From an uncultured Thermomicrobiales bacterium (GTDB lineage Bacteria; Chloroflexota; Chloroflexia; Thermomicrobiales; Thermomicrobiaceae): a stretch of DNA of 10,770 bases. Below are positions 1-5,542 of the stretch, piece by piece (positions within the stretch are counted from its first letter, which is position 1; each line of letters begins with the position of its first letter). Made by a program: the position numbers and the translations under genes. The DNA is taken from contig CALAGB010000489.1 of NCBI GenBank assembly GCA_937891245.1, positions 1 to 10,770 on the forward strand, written 5' to 3'. The notes below the pieces were generated by a model. That model did not search any database. It worked only from the letters and a program-made list of their open reading frames with translations, and was not told the origin of the DNA.

Positions 1-766
1 TGCCAGCCCGGTCCGTCGGCTTTTCGGAGCACTCGACCGCGAGTTGTTTCCCATCCGGCGACCAGACGAGATTGCGGAAGCTGCGGCTACCACCCGGTGT
101 CAGATTGCGCTGATCGGAGCCATCGGCGTTCATGACGTAGATCGAGATCGGCGGCAGAGCGCCCGGTGGAATCGCTGTCTCCGGGATCGCCTTCATCCGC
201 ATGAACGCGATCTTCGTCCCATCGGGCGACCAGATCGCGCCGAAATCCATCTCCGGATCGTTCGTCAACTGACGGAGGCCCGTTCCATCCGGATTGATCA
301 CGGAGATATCGTCATTCCCACTGCGACTGCTGGTGAAGATGATCGCGCCATTCTGATGCGGTCCGGCGACTCCGTTCTGAACAATCCCAGCCTGCTTGTT
401 CCGGTCCTGGAAGAGCGCGGCCAGCAAGCCGGCAACCAACGCCAGTGCAAGTACTGCAGCCGCGATCTGCCCGAACTCTTTGAGCCAGTGCCGCTTTGCC
501 GAAGGCGTGGCGGGTGGTGCGGCCAGTATAGTGAGCGCACGATCGTTGACTGGTGGTGGTGGCGGCTCATCCGAGCGGCGGTCGGTCTGGTCGCCGGTTG
601 TCGCGCGCACCGCGCCGGCGATGCGGGCCGCCGCACGCATGGGGAAATCGGCATCGGGCCAGGTCGGTTCGGCAGCCCGTCGCAGTTCCCTCACCGTCTC
701 GGCCAGGCCGTCGATGGCCGGCGTTGGATCTGATTCCGGCGAATCGATGAAGCGATCGAGGGCCAT
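1..766 (-). CDS. Membrane-anchored TolB/PD40-type beta-propeller protein, probable anti-sigma factor (C-terminus beyond window)
   Basis: The 255 visible codons start at ATG 766-764 and run off the left edge without a stop. Residues 1-52 (ALDRFID, then DGLAETVRELRRAAEP and a WPDADFPMRAAARI stretch) resemble the short cytoplasmic segment of predicted anti-sigma factors encoded beside ECF sigma genes. A Pro-rich linker (68-72, five prolines) precedes one hydrophobic helix at about 101-119 (IAAAVLALALVAGLLAALF). After it come PD40-type propeller repeats: NPDGTGLRQLT followed by IWSPDGTKIAFM (about 158-188), and NADGSDQRNLT followed by VWSPDGKQLAV (about 213-245). The topology would be cytoplasmic N-terminus, single membrane pass and extracytoplasmic propeller. 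The gene starts 17 bp after the ECF sigma stop codon, so the two are probably cotranscribed. The anti-sigma role is inferred from this context and the N-terminal pattern. No zinc-binding HxxxCxxC motif is present. An alternative is a sensor or scaffold unrelated to the sigma factor. Confidence 0.85.
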   Translation of the reverse strand, partial: MALDRFIDSPESDPTPAIDGLAETVRELRRAAEPTWPDADFPMRAAARIAGAVRATTGDQTDRRSDEPPPPPVNDRALTILAAPPATPSAKRHWLKEFGQIAAAVLALALVAGLLAALFQDRNKQAGIVQNGVAGPHQNGAIIFTSSRSGNDDISVINPDGTGLRQLTNDPEMDFGAIWSPDGTKIAFMRMKAIPETAIPPGALPPISIYVMNADGSDQRNLTPGGSRSFRNLVWSPDGKQLAVECSEKPTDRAG

Positions 767-783
767 GATCTCGGATTCCGGTA

Positions 784-1329
784 TTATCGGCCGCTCCCTT
801 CGTGCATCTGCTTGCGGAGTGTTGCGATGGCGCGATGCTGCAGGATGCGGATCGCGCCCGGACTGCGGCCCATCAGCGCGGCTACCTCGTCGGTCGAGCG
901 GCCGTCGAGCACGCGCAGTTCGAGGACGCGCCGGTACTCGGCTGGTAGCAGGGCCAGTAGCGCCGCGATGCGGGTCTGCTCCTCGGCGATGAGCGCGACC
1001 TGCTCCGGACTCGCAGCGGTCGAGGCCAGATGTGCCATCTGCGCATCGCTCGCTGCGTGGGGTGGGTGCGTGCGCCAGCGATCGCGTAGCAGGTTGCGCG
1101 CGATGACGGCGAGGTACCCGGCGAAGGGTGTGGGGGTTGGCTGGAAGCGGTCGAGCGAGGTCAGGGCGCGAATGAACACCTCTTGCGTCAGGTCCTGCGC
1201 TTCGGTGGGATCGAGCACCGAGCGATAGATGAGGCGGTAGACCGGTCGCCACTCACGCCGAAAGAGCGCCTCGATGGCCGCCTGATCGCCACGCTGTGCC
1301 TTCTGGAGTAGCTCATCCCCCAAGCTCAC
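784..1329 (-). CDS. RNA polymerase sigma-70 factor, ECF subfamily
   Basis: This is an alternative sigma factor that would direct RNA polymerase to a small regulon. Counting from the GTG start, sigma region 2 lies at about residues 15-85 (IEALFRREWRPVYRLIYR, then EAQDLTQEVFIRAL, FAGYLAVIARNLLRDRWR), with the typical D-x-TQEVF segment of region 2.2 and an RNLLRDRWR end to region 2.4. Region 4 lies at about 122-176 (LPAEYRRVLELRVLDGRSTDEVAALMGRSPGAIRILQHRAIATLRK in shorter pieces: LPAEYRRVLELR, STDEVAALMGRSPGAI, HRAIATLRK). The 181 residues fit the ECF size range. I chose GTG 1329-1327 because AGGAGG sits exactly 5 nt before it. An ATG in frame at 1344 would give 186 residues but has no clear Shine-Dalgarno. 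The next gene downstream is the presumed anti-sigma protein, 17 bp away. Family assignment is firm; the ECF group and regulon are unknown. Confidence 0.93.
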   Translation of the reverse strand: MSLGDELLQKAQRGDQAAIEALFRREWRPVYRLIYRSVLDPTEAQDLTQEVFIRALTSLDRFQPTPTPFAGYLAVIARNLLRDRWRTHPPHAASDAQMAHLASTAASPEQVALIAEEQTRIAALLALLPAEYRRVLELRVLDGRSTDEVAALMGRSPGAIRILQHRAIATLRKQMHEGSGR

Positions 1330-1334
1330 GCCCG

Positions 1335-1340
1335 CCTCCT
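1335..1340 (-). promoter_or_regulatory. Ribosome binding site that decides the sigma factor start
   Basis: On the minus strand AGGAGG is followed by the 5-nt spacer CGGGC and then GTG (1329-1327). This perfect Shine-Dalgarno lies inside the longer reading frame that begins at ATG 1344, so the GTG is the better-supported start. Confidence 0.65.
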
Positions 1341-1349
1341 GCATCGTTC

Positions 1350-1373
1350 AACGTACGCATACACGAATCCGTT
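1350..1373 (-). promoter_or_regulatory. Candidate ECF-type promoter upstream of the sigma gene
   Basis: The minus strand carries AAC (1373-1371), a 17-nt spacer, then CGTT (1353-1350). This matches the general AAC-N16/17-CGT pattern of ECF-dependent promoters and would fit autoregulation. Transcription from it would begin close to ATG 1344, leaving the AGGAGG/GTG 1329 start as the usable one. Such short motifs occur by chance in GC-rich DNA, so this is only a candidate. Confidence 0.3.
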
Positions 1374-1439
1374 ACGCGTATCACCGGTGCGGACGTGGAC
1401 GACGGCCGAAGAATGAGTTGATGGTGCGATCGGACACGT

Positions 1440-1689
1440 GTATTCAACGGATCGCGTGACCCCCGAAGCGTGGAGTCGCGGTGGCCCGTCCGGGAGAACG
1501 TCGAGTCGCCCCGATAACCGAGACACCGCTCCCGCGAACGACCGGGGAAACGGATTGTGGAACTCCGAACGGGTTGCCGTCGGAGGCCCGCCCGGAGAGA
1601 CGGATCGTGGAACCCCGAGCGGGTTGCCGCCCCGACCCTGCCCGGGGGAACACCATGGCCACGCGTTGGCCGGTCGCGCAGTCCACCCC
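1440..1689 (-). repeat. Left arm: about five 50-bp tandem units, inverted relative to the right arm
   Basis: Read on the minus strand, successive 50-bp blocks (1689-1640, 1639-1590, 1589-1540, 1539-1490, 1489-1440) share landmarks CGGCAACCCG, TTCGG, GATCCGT and TCCCCGGG. By hand comparison the block 1639-1590 agrees with the right-arm unit 2021-2070 at 44 of 50 positions. The innermost block (1689-1640) instead matches the divergent right-arm block 2171-2220, both beginning GGGGTGGACTG and ending TCCCCCGGGC. Outer blocks decay progressively. The phase is clearest for the two blocks whose CGGATTGTGG/CGGATCGTGG landmarks start at 1551 and 1601. Confidence 0.8.
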
Positions 1690-1975
1690 GCCCGGAGATA
1701 AATGCCCGGGCTCCTGAGGCGAAGCCCACTGAAGGGGCTGGGTCGGAACCGGAGTACCTCGCCATTCCGAGTCGCCTTGCCGGTCATTCCGAGCCGTAGT
1801 GAGGAATCTCCGCCCCGTACCCCGAACGTGGTGCTGAGGGAACCCTGCGAGAGACGCTTCGCTGCGGCTCAGCATGACAGGGGGGTGAGTCTGCCCCAGC
1901 CTGCGAACGGACACACCTTCAGCCCCTTCAGTGGGCTTCGCCTCAGGAGCCCGGGCATTTATCCCCGGGCGGGGT
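1685..1975. repeat. 55-bp inverted repeat pair flanking a MITE-like element
   Basis: Positions 1685-1739 and 1921-1975 are inverted copies with 54 of 55 positions paired; the inner 42 (1698-1739 with 1921-1962) are perfect. Shared landmarks read GGGCTCCTGAGGCG on the left and CGCCTCAGGAGCCC on the right. The right arm also folds locally: GCCCGGG (1949-1955) pairs with CCCGGGC (1964-1970) around an AT-rich loop. The 181-bp interval between the arms contains the 98-bp palindromic element. Together they could form a very long cruciform in DNA or a long hairpin in RNA. Confidence 0.9.
1782..1879 (+). repeat. 98-bp MITE-like palindromic repeat, copy 1
   Basis: The element has terminal inverted repeats of about 29 nt: the left end reads GTCATTCCGAGCCGTAGTGA and the right end, in reverse complement, TGTCATGCTGAGCCGCAGCG. 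It carries no gene. It matches copy 2 at 9186-9283 in length (98 bp), orientation and both termini, while the centre diverges. Short palindromes starting TGTCATTCTGAGC are common dispersed intergenic repeats in many bacterial genomes; that statement is general knowledge and was not searched here. A second partial end (CATTCCGAG) lies just upstream at about 1763. No target-site duplication was recognised. Confidence 0.8.
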
Positions 1976-2320
1976 CGGGGCGGCAACCCGTTCGGGATCC
2001 GACGACCCGTCTCCCCGGGCAGGGTCGGGGCGGCAACCCGTTCGGGATCCGACGACCCGTCTCCCCGGGCAGGGTCGGGGCGGCAACCCGTTCGGGATCC
2101 GACGACCCGTTCCCCCGGGCGAGGTCGGGGCGGCAACCCGTTCGGGATTCGACGATCCGCTCCGCCGGGCGGGGTGGACTGAGCGGACGTTCACCGGCAT
2201 GCGATACCGCTCCCCCGGGCGGGCGCGGGGTGAAGTCGACGTTCGGGGTTACGCGACCCGTTCCCCTATGCGAGCCATCCGCCGCCAACCCGCTCCGTTT
2301 CATGCGAACCGTCGATTAGG
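1971..2320 (+). repeat. Right arm: about seven 50-bp tandem units, first four well conserved
   Basis: Blocks begin every 50 bp at 1971, 2021, 2071, 2121, 2171, 2221 and 2271. A typical unit starts AGGGTCGGGGCGGCAACCCG, continues TTCGGGATCC and GACGACCCGT, and ends CTCCCCGGGC. The blocks at 1971 and 2021 differ at one position, and 2021 and 2071 at two. The block at 2121 is more diverged, and the last three keep only scattered landmarks. Each conserved unit can fold, with GGGTCG near its start pairing with CGACCC near its end and the short CCCG-TT-CGGG hairpin inside. Adjacent units are contiguous with no unique spacers, so this is not a CRISPR array. Confidence 0.9.
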
Positions 2321-2378
2321 GCCGGGGGAGTTCGACAATGAAGCGAAATGCACGTTGCTGCTCGGAGGGGCGGAAAAG

Positions 2379-2384
2379 AAGGAG
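2379..2384 (+). promoter_or_regulatory. Ribosome binding site that decides the SMP-30 start
   Basis: AAGGAG is followed by the 5-nt spacer ACCAC and GTG 2390-2392. The reading frame is open further upstream to an ATG at 2348, but that ATG has no comparable site and would add a tail that does not fit the family. Confidence 0.75.
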
Positions 2385-2389
2385 ACCAC

Positions 2390-3244
2390 GTGTCGGAACT
2401 GGTTGTCGTGCTCACCGATATCGTCATGGGCGAGTCGCCGCGCTGGAATGCGGGTGACGCTCGGCTCTGGTTTGCTGATTGGGGAGCACGGGAGATCATC
2501 GCGTGTACGCAAGACGGCGAGCGCGAAGTGATCCTGCGCGATGTTGGTGCGATGCCGCTGAGTGTCGATTGGCTGCCCGGCGGTCAACTGCTCGTCGTGG
2601 CCGGACGCGACGGTCTCCTGCTGCGGCGTGAGGCGGATGGCTCATTGGTCACGCATGCAGACCTGCGCTCACTCGTGGCGACGCCCTGGAATGAGATTGT
2701 CGTCGATGGTCACGGCCATATCTATTTAAATAATACCGGCTTCGACTTTCCCACCGCGCCCTTCGCGCCCGGCTTTATCGCGTTGCTCACGCCGGATGGC
2801 GCGGTGCGTCGCGTCGCGGATGACATCGCCTTTCCGAACGGCATGGCCGTCACGCCCGACAACCGGACCCTTATTGTCGCCGAGTCGTACGCATCGCGGC
2901 TCAGCGCCTTCGATATCGCTGCCGATGGCAGACTCGCGAACCGGCGTATCTGGGCAGAGATTCCCGGCTCCGCGCCCGACGGTATCTGTCTCGATGCCGA
3001 TGGCGCCGTCTGGTACGCCGATGTGCCGAACCAACGTTGCGCGCGGGTGTGCGAAGGGGGCGAGATCCTGCAGACGATCGAGCTCGATCGCGGCGGCTTC
3101 GCCTGTATGCTCGGTGGCGCCGACCGGCGAACGCTCTACATCCTCGCCAACAACTGGCAGGGACCGGAGCGCATGACCGGCGACGCCCGAAGCGGCCGAC
3201 TGCTCGCGTTCGATGTCACCGTGCCGGGCGCAGGCTGGCCGTAG
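2390..3244 (+). CDS. SMP-30/gluconolactonase/LRE family protein (sugar lactone hydrolase)
   Basis: This is a predicted soluble six-bladed beta-propeller enzyme of 284 residues, close to the family's usual 290-300. Family members use a single divalent metal ion to open sugar lactones such as gluconolactone. The conserved metal and substrate positions are visible in order: GESPRW with Glu15, WNEIVVDGHGHIY with Asn101, FPNGMAVTPDN with Asn150, and PDGICLDADGAVW with Asp197. There is no signal peptide, so the protein is probably cytoplasmic. GTG 2390 is chosen because of the strong AAGGAG site just before it. The DinB-family gene follows 65 bp downstream on the same strand; cotranscription is possible but no functional link is evident. 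The repeat island lies immediately upstream. The fold and hydrolase class are confident; the true substrate cannot be read from sequence, and some relatives act on other lactones or organophosphates. Confidence 0.93.
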   Translation: MSELVVVLTDIVMGESPRWNAGDARLWFADWGAREIIACTQDGEREVILRDVGAMPLSVDWLPGGQLLVVAGRDGLLLRREADGSLVTHADLRSLVATPWNEIVVDGHGHIYLNNTGFDFPTAPFAPGFIALLTPDGAVRRVADDIAFPNGMAVTPDNRTLIVAESYASRLSAFDIAADGRLANRRIWAEIPGSAPDGICLDADGAVWYADVPNQRCARVCEGGEILQTIELDRGGFACMLGGADRRTLYILANNWQGPERMTGDARSGRLLAFDVTVPGAGWP

Positions 3245-3309
3245 GCGTTGATTCGGTATGCTTGTTTGAACGTCCCGCTGATTCAGGCACGGTTGCGAAT
3301 GGAGCGCCC

Positions 3310-3852
3310 ATGACGGATCTTTGGCGGAACGCACTCTGGCGGCAGTTCGGCGCGGCGATCGATATGCTCGATAATGCCGTGCGCGCCTGCCCTGGGTCGC
3401 TCTGGACCGGGCCGGTCTGGATCGACTATTCCGAACATCCTGTACCGGATGGCTTCACCGCGTTCTGGAACGTCACCTATCACACGCTCTTCTGGCTCGA
3501 TCTCTATCTGTTCGGATCGGAAGAAGGCTTCGTGCCGCCGCAGCCCTTCACGGCGATCGAACTCGATCCCGACGGCGCCATGCCGCCTGCGGTCTACGAC
3601 AAGGAGCTTCTGCGCGGGTACCTGGCGTCGTTGCGGGCGAAGTGCCGGACAACCCTAACGGAGCTGACTGACGAGCAAGCTGCGCGACCCTGCCTCTTCC
3701 CCTGGAGTGGTGGGGAAACGATCAGCTACTTCGAGCTACAGATCTACAGCCTACGTCATATTCAGGAGCACGCGGCCCAGCTGTTTCTCTTTCTCGGCCA
3801 GCGAATCACCGAGCCGAATGACAACTGGGTCGCCCGGACGGGAACCGAGTAA
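3310..3852 (+). CDS. DinB-family (DinB_2-like) metal-binding four-helix protein
   Basis: The product is a 180-residue soluble protein with the pattern of the DinB/YfiT superfamily, a four-helix bundle that binds a metal through three histidines. Candidate ligands are His58 (VTYHTLFWLDLY) and His150 and His154 (LRHIQEHAAQL), at the expected places in helix 2 and the last helix. Members act as thiol-dependent transferases or have unknown damage- or stress-linked roles, so no specific reaction can be assigned. The start is ATG 3310, preceded by GGAG at 3301-3304 with 5-nt spacing. The frame extends upstream of this ATG, but that part overlaps the SMP-30 gene in another frame and is not plausible. 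The stop lies 23 bp from the end of the convergent minus-strand gene, with no room for a conventional terminator hairpin between them. Confidence 0.85.
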   Translation: MTDLWRNALWRQFGAAIDMLDNAVRACPGSLWTGPVWIDYSEHPVPDGFTAFWNVTYHTLFWLDLYLFGSEEGFVPPQPFTAIELDPDGAMPPAVYDKELLRGYLASLRAKCRTTLTELTDEQAARPCLFPWSGGETISYFELQIYSLRHIQEHAAQLFLFLGQRITEPNDNWVARTGTE

Positions 3853-3875
3853 GCCAAGCCTCTCCACGGTCTCGC

Positions 3876-4658
3876 CTACGATCCCTGCGCGATCATCGAC
3901 GCGATCATGTCGTAGATCACCGGCTCGTTTCCGGCGTTATAAGGGGATTCGGCCAACCAGATCATGGCCTTCCCCTGGGTCCATTTGTAGCTGGCGACCG
4001 GTTGTCCGCTTGCATTCGTTGTGACGTCCTTGGTTACGGTGACACCGCTGATCTGGAAGGTTGGCGGCAGCGAGTGATCGGCGGGAACGGTTGGTGTGAC
4101 CGACGGTGATATGGCGGTGGCGGGCGAGGTTGGAGTATCCGGCGGGTGTGGGCCGACCCAGAGCTCATCGATTTCTATGAGCCAATGCGGGTCGCCGCTC
4201 GATCGGAACCTCATATCCGCAATGTTCGGGACACCTTCGGTGAGCCCGGCCGGGGCCTCCGGCGGTATGGTGAGACTGAGAGCGCCGTACGTGAGCGCGG
4301 GTGGAATATCGATCGGCATGACGATCTTGAACGGCGCCAGTTGTTGAGCCTGGGCGAGCGTCAGTCCAACGTAGAGCCCATTCGCATTGGGCGTCGGCAG
4401 CGCTGAGCTAGTCGGTGTCGCCTCGTTAGCGCCGAGCATCGAGGCGATCATCTTCTCGACATCCTGTTCGGACAATGGACCGGCAAGGACCGCACCCAAC
4501 ACAAAGAGCGTGCCCTGGTCCTGCCAGATGAAAGTACTGTCGGTAATACCATCACCGGAGACGTTGGAATGCACGACGACATGGCCCTTGATCGTCAAAT
4601 CCGCCCCCGTGCTGGGTGGCATCGGGTAGTGATCCTCGTTGTATTCCGAGATCTGCAC
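3876..4658 (-). pseudogene. 3' part of a nonsense-split tandem DUF4367-like protein
   Basis: This segment continues, in the same frame, the upstream fragment that ends at TAA 4664-4662. It supplies the second half of DUF4367-like domain 1 (VQISEYNEDH, GHVVVHSNV, STFIWQDQGTLFVLGAVLAG, EQDVEKMIASM). It then carries a second copy of the domain (LTLAQAQQLAPFKIVMPIDIPPAL in pieces; ELWVGP; ISGVTVTK; YKWTQGKAMIWLAESP; IYDMIASM), split by a Thr/Pro-rich linker. Translation could restart at GTG 4658-4656, three bases beyond the TAA, giving 260 residues. There is no Shine-Dalgarno there and the product would lack its membrane anchor and half a domain, so a broken single gene is more likely than a separate gene. 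A base-call error at the stop, or readthrough, remains possible. DUF4367 domains are typical extracytoplasmic parts of anti-sigma-like or envelope proteins; function here is unknown. Confidence 0.75.
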
Positions 4659-4661
4659 GCT

Positions 4662-5060
4662 TTACGACGATTTACCGTCCGGCGGCCCAAAATAGAGCAC
4701 CGGCTCGGTCATCTGGCCATCTACCGTGATACCGAGAACGCCTTGAGCGACCAGATACGACGGCAGCCACGTCGGTTCGGCGAGATGATACGACACCTGC
4801 TTCTGCGCCTCGGCAAGACTGATCGCACCCCGTTGCTGCGGGCTCAACGACGGCATTGTGGGACTGGGGGTGGTTGCTTGCGCTGTCGCGGTCACGGCGC
4901 CACCGACGCCGCTCTGTCCACCGGGACCGCGCAGCAGGGCCGCGATCAAACCGGCGAACAGCACCAGCACGACGATGGCAGCGACCATGCCAAATGTGGC
5001 GGTCATGGGAATGAAGCGGTGTTGTGGTGAATGTGTTGTCTTCGACATCTTACGCATCAT
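4662..5060 (-). pseudogene. 5' part of the nonsense-split membrane-anchored DUF4367-like protein
   Basis: The fragment has 132 codons plus TAA. From the chosen ATG at 5060-5058 (MMRKMSKTTHS), a short basic N-terminus leads to one transmembrane helix at about residues 20-43 (TATFGMVAAIVVLVLFAGLIAALL in pieces: MVAAIVVLVLFAGLIAALL). Next come a Gly/Thr/Pro linker and the first half of a DUF4367-like domain: ISLAEAQKQVSYHLAEPTWLP, then YLVAQGVLGITVDG and EPVLYFGPPDGKSS, where it stops. The expected next strand (VQISEY) lies directly after the stop in the same frame. The frame is open upstream as far as an ATG at 5177, but that region overlaps the preceding gene and looks non-coding. The intact gene would have been 394 residues plus stop. 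Expected location is a single-pass membrane protein with its domains outside the cytoplasm. It lies 67 bp after the small membrane protein gene. Confidence 0.75.
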
Positions 5061-5098
5061 TGTTGTCTCAGGGCGTCGGTCGACTGAGCGTGACGTGT

Positions 5099-5112
5099 GG
5101 AATCGTGATTCC
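5099..5112. promoter_or_regulatory. 14-bp perfect palindrome upstream of the split gene
   Basis: GGAATC-GT-GATTCC is a 6-2-6 inverted repeat lying about 39 bp before ATG 5060 in the 67-bp gap. Its placement suits an operator, but no regulator is encoded nearby and no match to a known site was recognised. Confidence 0.25.
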
Positions 5113-5127
5113 GTCCGCCATCCGATC

Positions 5128-5427
5128 TCACCCCGGTTCATGCCCCCTGCCGTGCATCCGTCCATACAACGCCGCACCGGCGAGGATCACGCCGGCCGCG
5201 CAGAGCAGAGCGGCATCGGCTTTGAGCGAATCGTTGACCAGGTCATCGATCAACAGGAAGAGGAAGAAGATGGCGATCAGGGCCTTGACGACTCGCGCCC
5301 AGAGGAGCCAGCGGGGCAGGCGCAAGAACCCGATGAGAAGGAACGCCAGAATCACCCCGTGAAAGATGCTCAGGACGAGCAGGTCGGGACTCCCGCCCAC
5401 GGTCGTACCGTTGCTGATCTCCGTCAT
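5128..5427 (-). CDS. Small three-helix membrane protein, unknown function
   Basis: I do not recognise a family. The 99-residue product has three hydrophobic segments at about 17-35 (LLVLSIFHGVILAFLLIGF), 41-62 (LLWARVVKALIAIFFLFLLI region) and 70-89 (ADAALLCAAGVILAGAALYG), with basic loops RLPR after the first helix and a charged DDLVNDSLKAD loop after the second. By the positive-inside rule the first loop is probably cytoplasmic. The start ATG 5427 is well supported by AAGGAG five nt upstream. It is the same strand as the MoxR/DUF58/DUF4129 cluster, 115 bp after the DUF4129 gene, and may form a separate unit with the DUF4367 gene downstream. A Fur-like palindrome lies about 56-74 bp before the start. 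Reality of the gene is supported by the strong ribosome binding site and the coherent hydrophobic pattern. Confidence 0.8.
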   Translation of the reverse strand: MTEISNGTTVGGSPDLLVLSIFHGVILAFLLIGFLRLPRWLLWARVVKALIAIFFLFLLIDDLVNDSLKADAALLCAAGVILAGAALYGRMHGRGHEPG

Positions 5428-5482
5428 ACGCGCTCCTTGACCGGAGAGAACGAACGTGTACAGTCCCTGCGCACGTTTGCTG

Positions 5483-5501
5483 GTTGATGAGAATCATCAT
5501 A
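5483..5501. promoter_or_regulatory. Fur-family-like palindrome upstream of the small membrane protein gene
   Basis: TGATGA-GAA-TCATCA (5485-5499) is a perfect 6-3-6 inverted repeat. The 19-bp window around it agrees with the classical Fur box GATAATGATAATCATTATC at 14 of 19 positions by hand count. A weak -35-like TTGGCA (minus strand, 5519-5514) lies upstream, which would place the palindrome across the -10 region. No Fur-type gene is in the window, and iron, zinc or manganese control is only a suggestion. Confidence 0.3.
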
Positions 5502-5542
5502 CACCCACGTGCATGCCAACGTGAGCGATCGGGCAGCGAGGA

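Larger units (their letters stand above)
1330..2389. other. Gene-free intergenic region filled by a repeat island
   Basis: About 1.06 kb separates the divergent starts of the sigma gene (minus) and the SMP-30 gene (plus). Long stop-free frames exist on both strands, but they are by-products of GC-rich repeats whose 50-bp period is not a multiple of three. The translations are low-complexity Arg/Gly/Pro-rich text with no domain. The contents are listed as separate repeat features. Nothing recognisable lies in 1374-1439, and 2321-2389 holds only the leader and ribosome binding site of the SMP-30 gene. Confidence 0.75.

Noticed and set aside
44..733. 229-codon open frame on the plus strand
   Set aside because: It is the antisense shadow of the membrane-anchored propeller protein; the minus strand gives a transmembrane helix and WSPDG repeats, the plus strand gives compositionally biased text.
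1326..2320. Long stop-free frames on both strands of the repeat island, up to about 230 codons
   Set aside because: They overlap each other in every frame, consist of Arg/Gly/Pro-rich text produced by 50-bp repeats read in rotating frames, lack credible ribosome binding sites and contain typical repeat-derived strings such as SRSEES/AAAQHD.
1971..2320. Regularly spaced repeats resembling a CRISPR array
   Set aside because: The whole 50-bp unit repeats with no unique spacers, the units decay gradually, and no cas gene is present.
2348..2389. Upstream ATG start for the SMP-30 gene
   Set aside because: No ribosome binding site precedes it, the added residues do not fit the family, and AAGGAG lies exactly before GTG 2390.
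3037..3309. In-frame extension upstream of the DinB-family gene
   Set aside because: It overlaps the SMP-30 gene in another frame, is Arg-rich, and the ATG at 3310 has a good GGAG site and matches the family's length.
5061..5177. N-terminal extension of the DUF4367 gene to ATG 5177
   Set aside because: It overlaps the end of the small membrane protein gene and gives Cys/Arg-rich text unlike a membrane-protein leader; the ATG pair at 5060 directly precedes the basic segment and helix.
5485..5499. Palindrome as a terminator for the DUF4129 gene
   Set aside because: The stem is only six bp, AT-rich and without a U tract on the minus strand; an operator-like site is the more natural reading.
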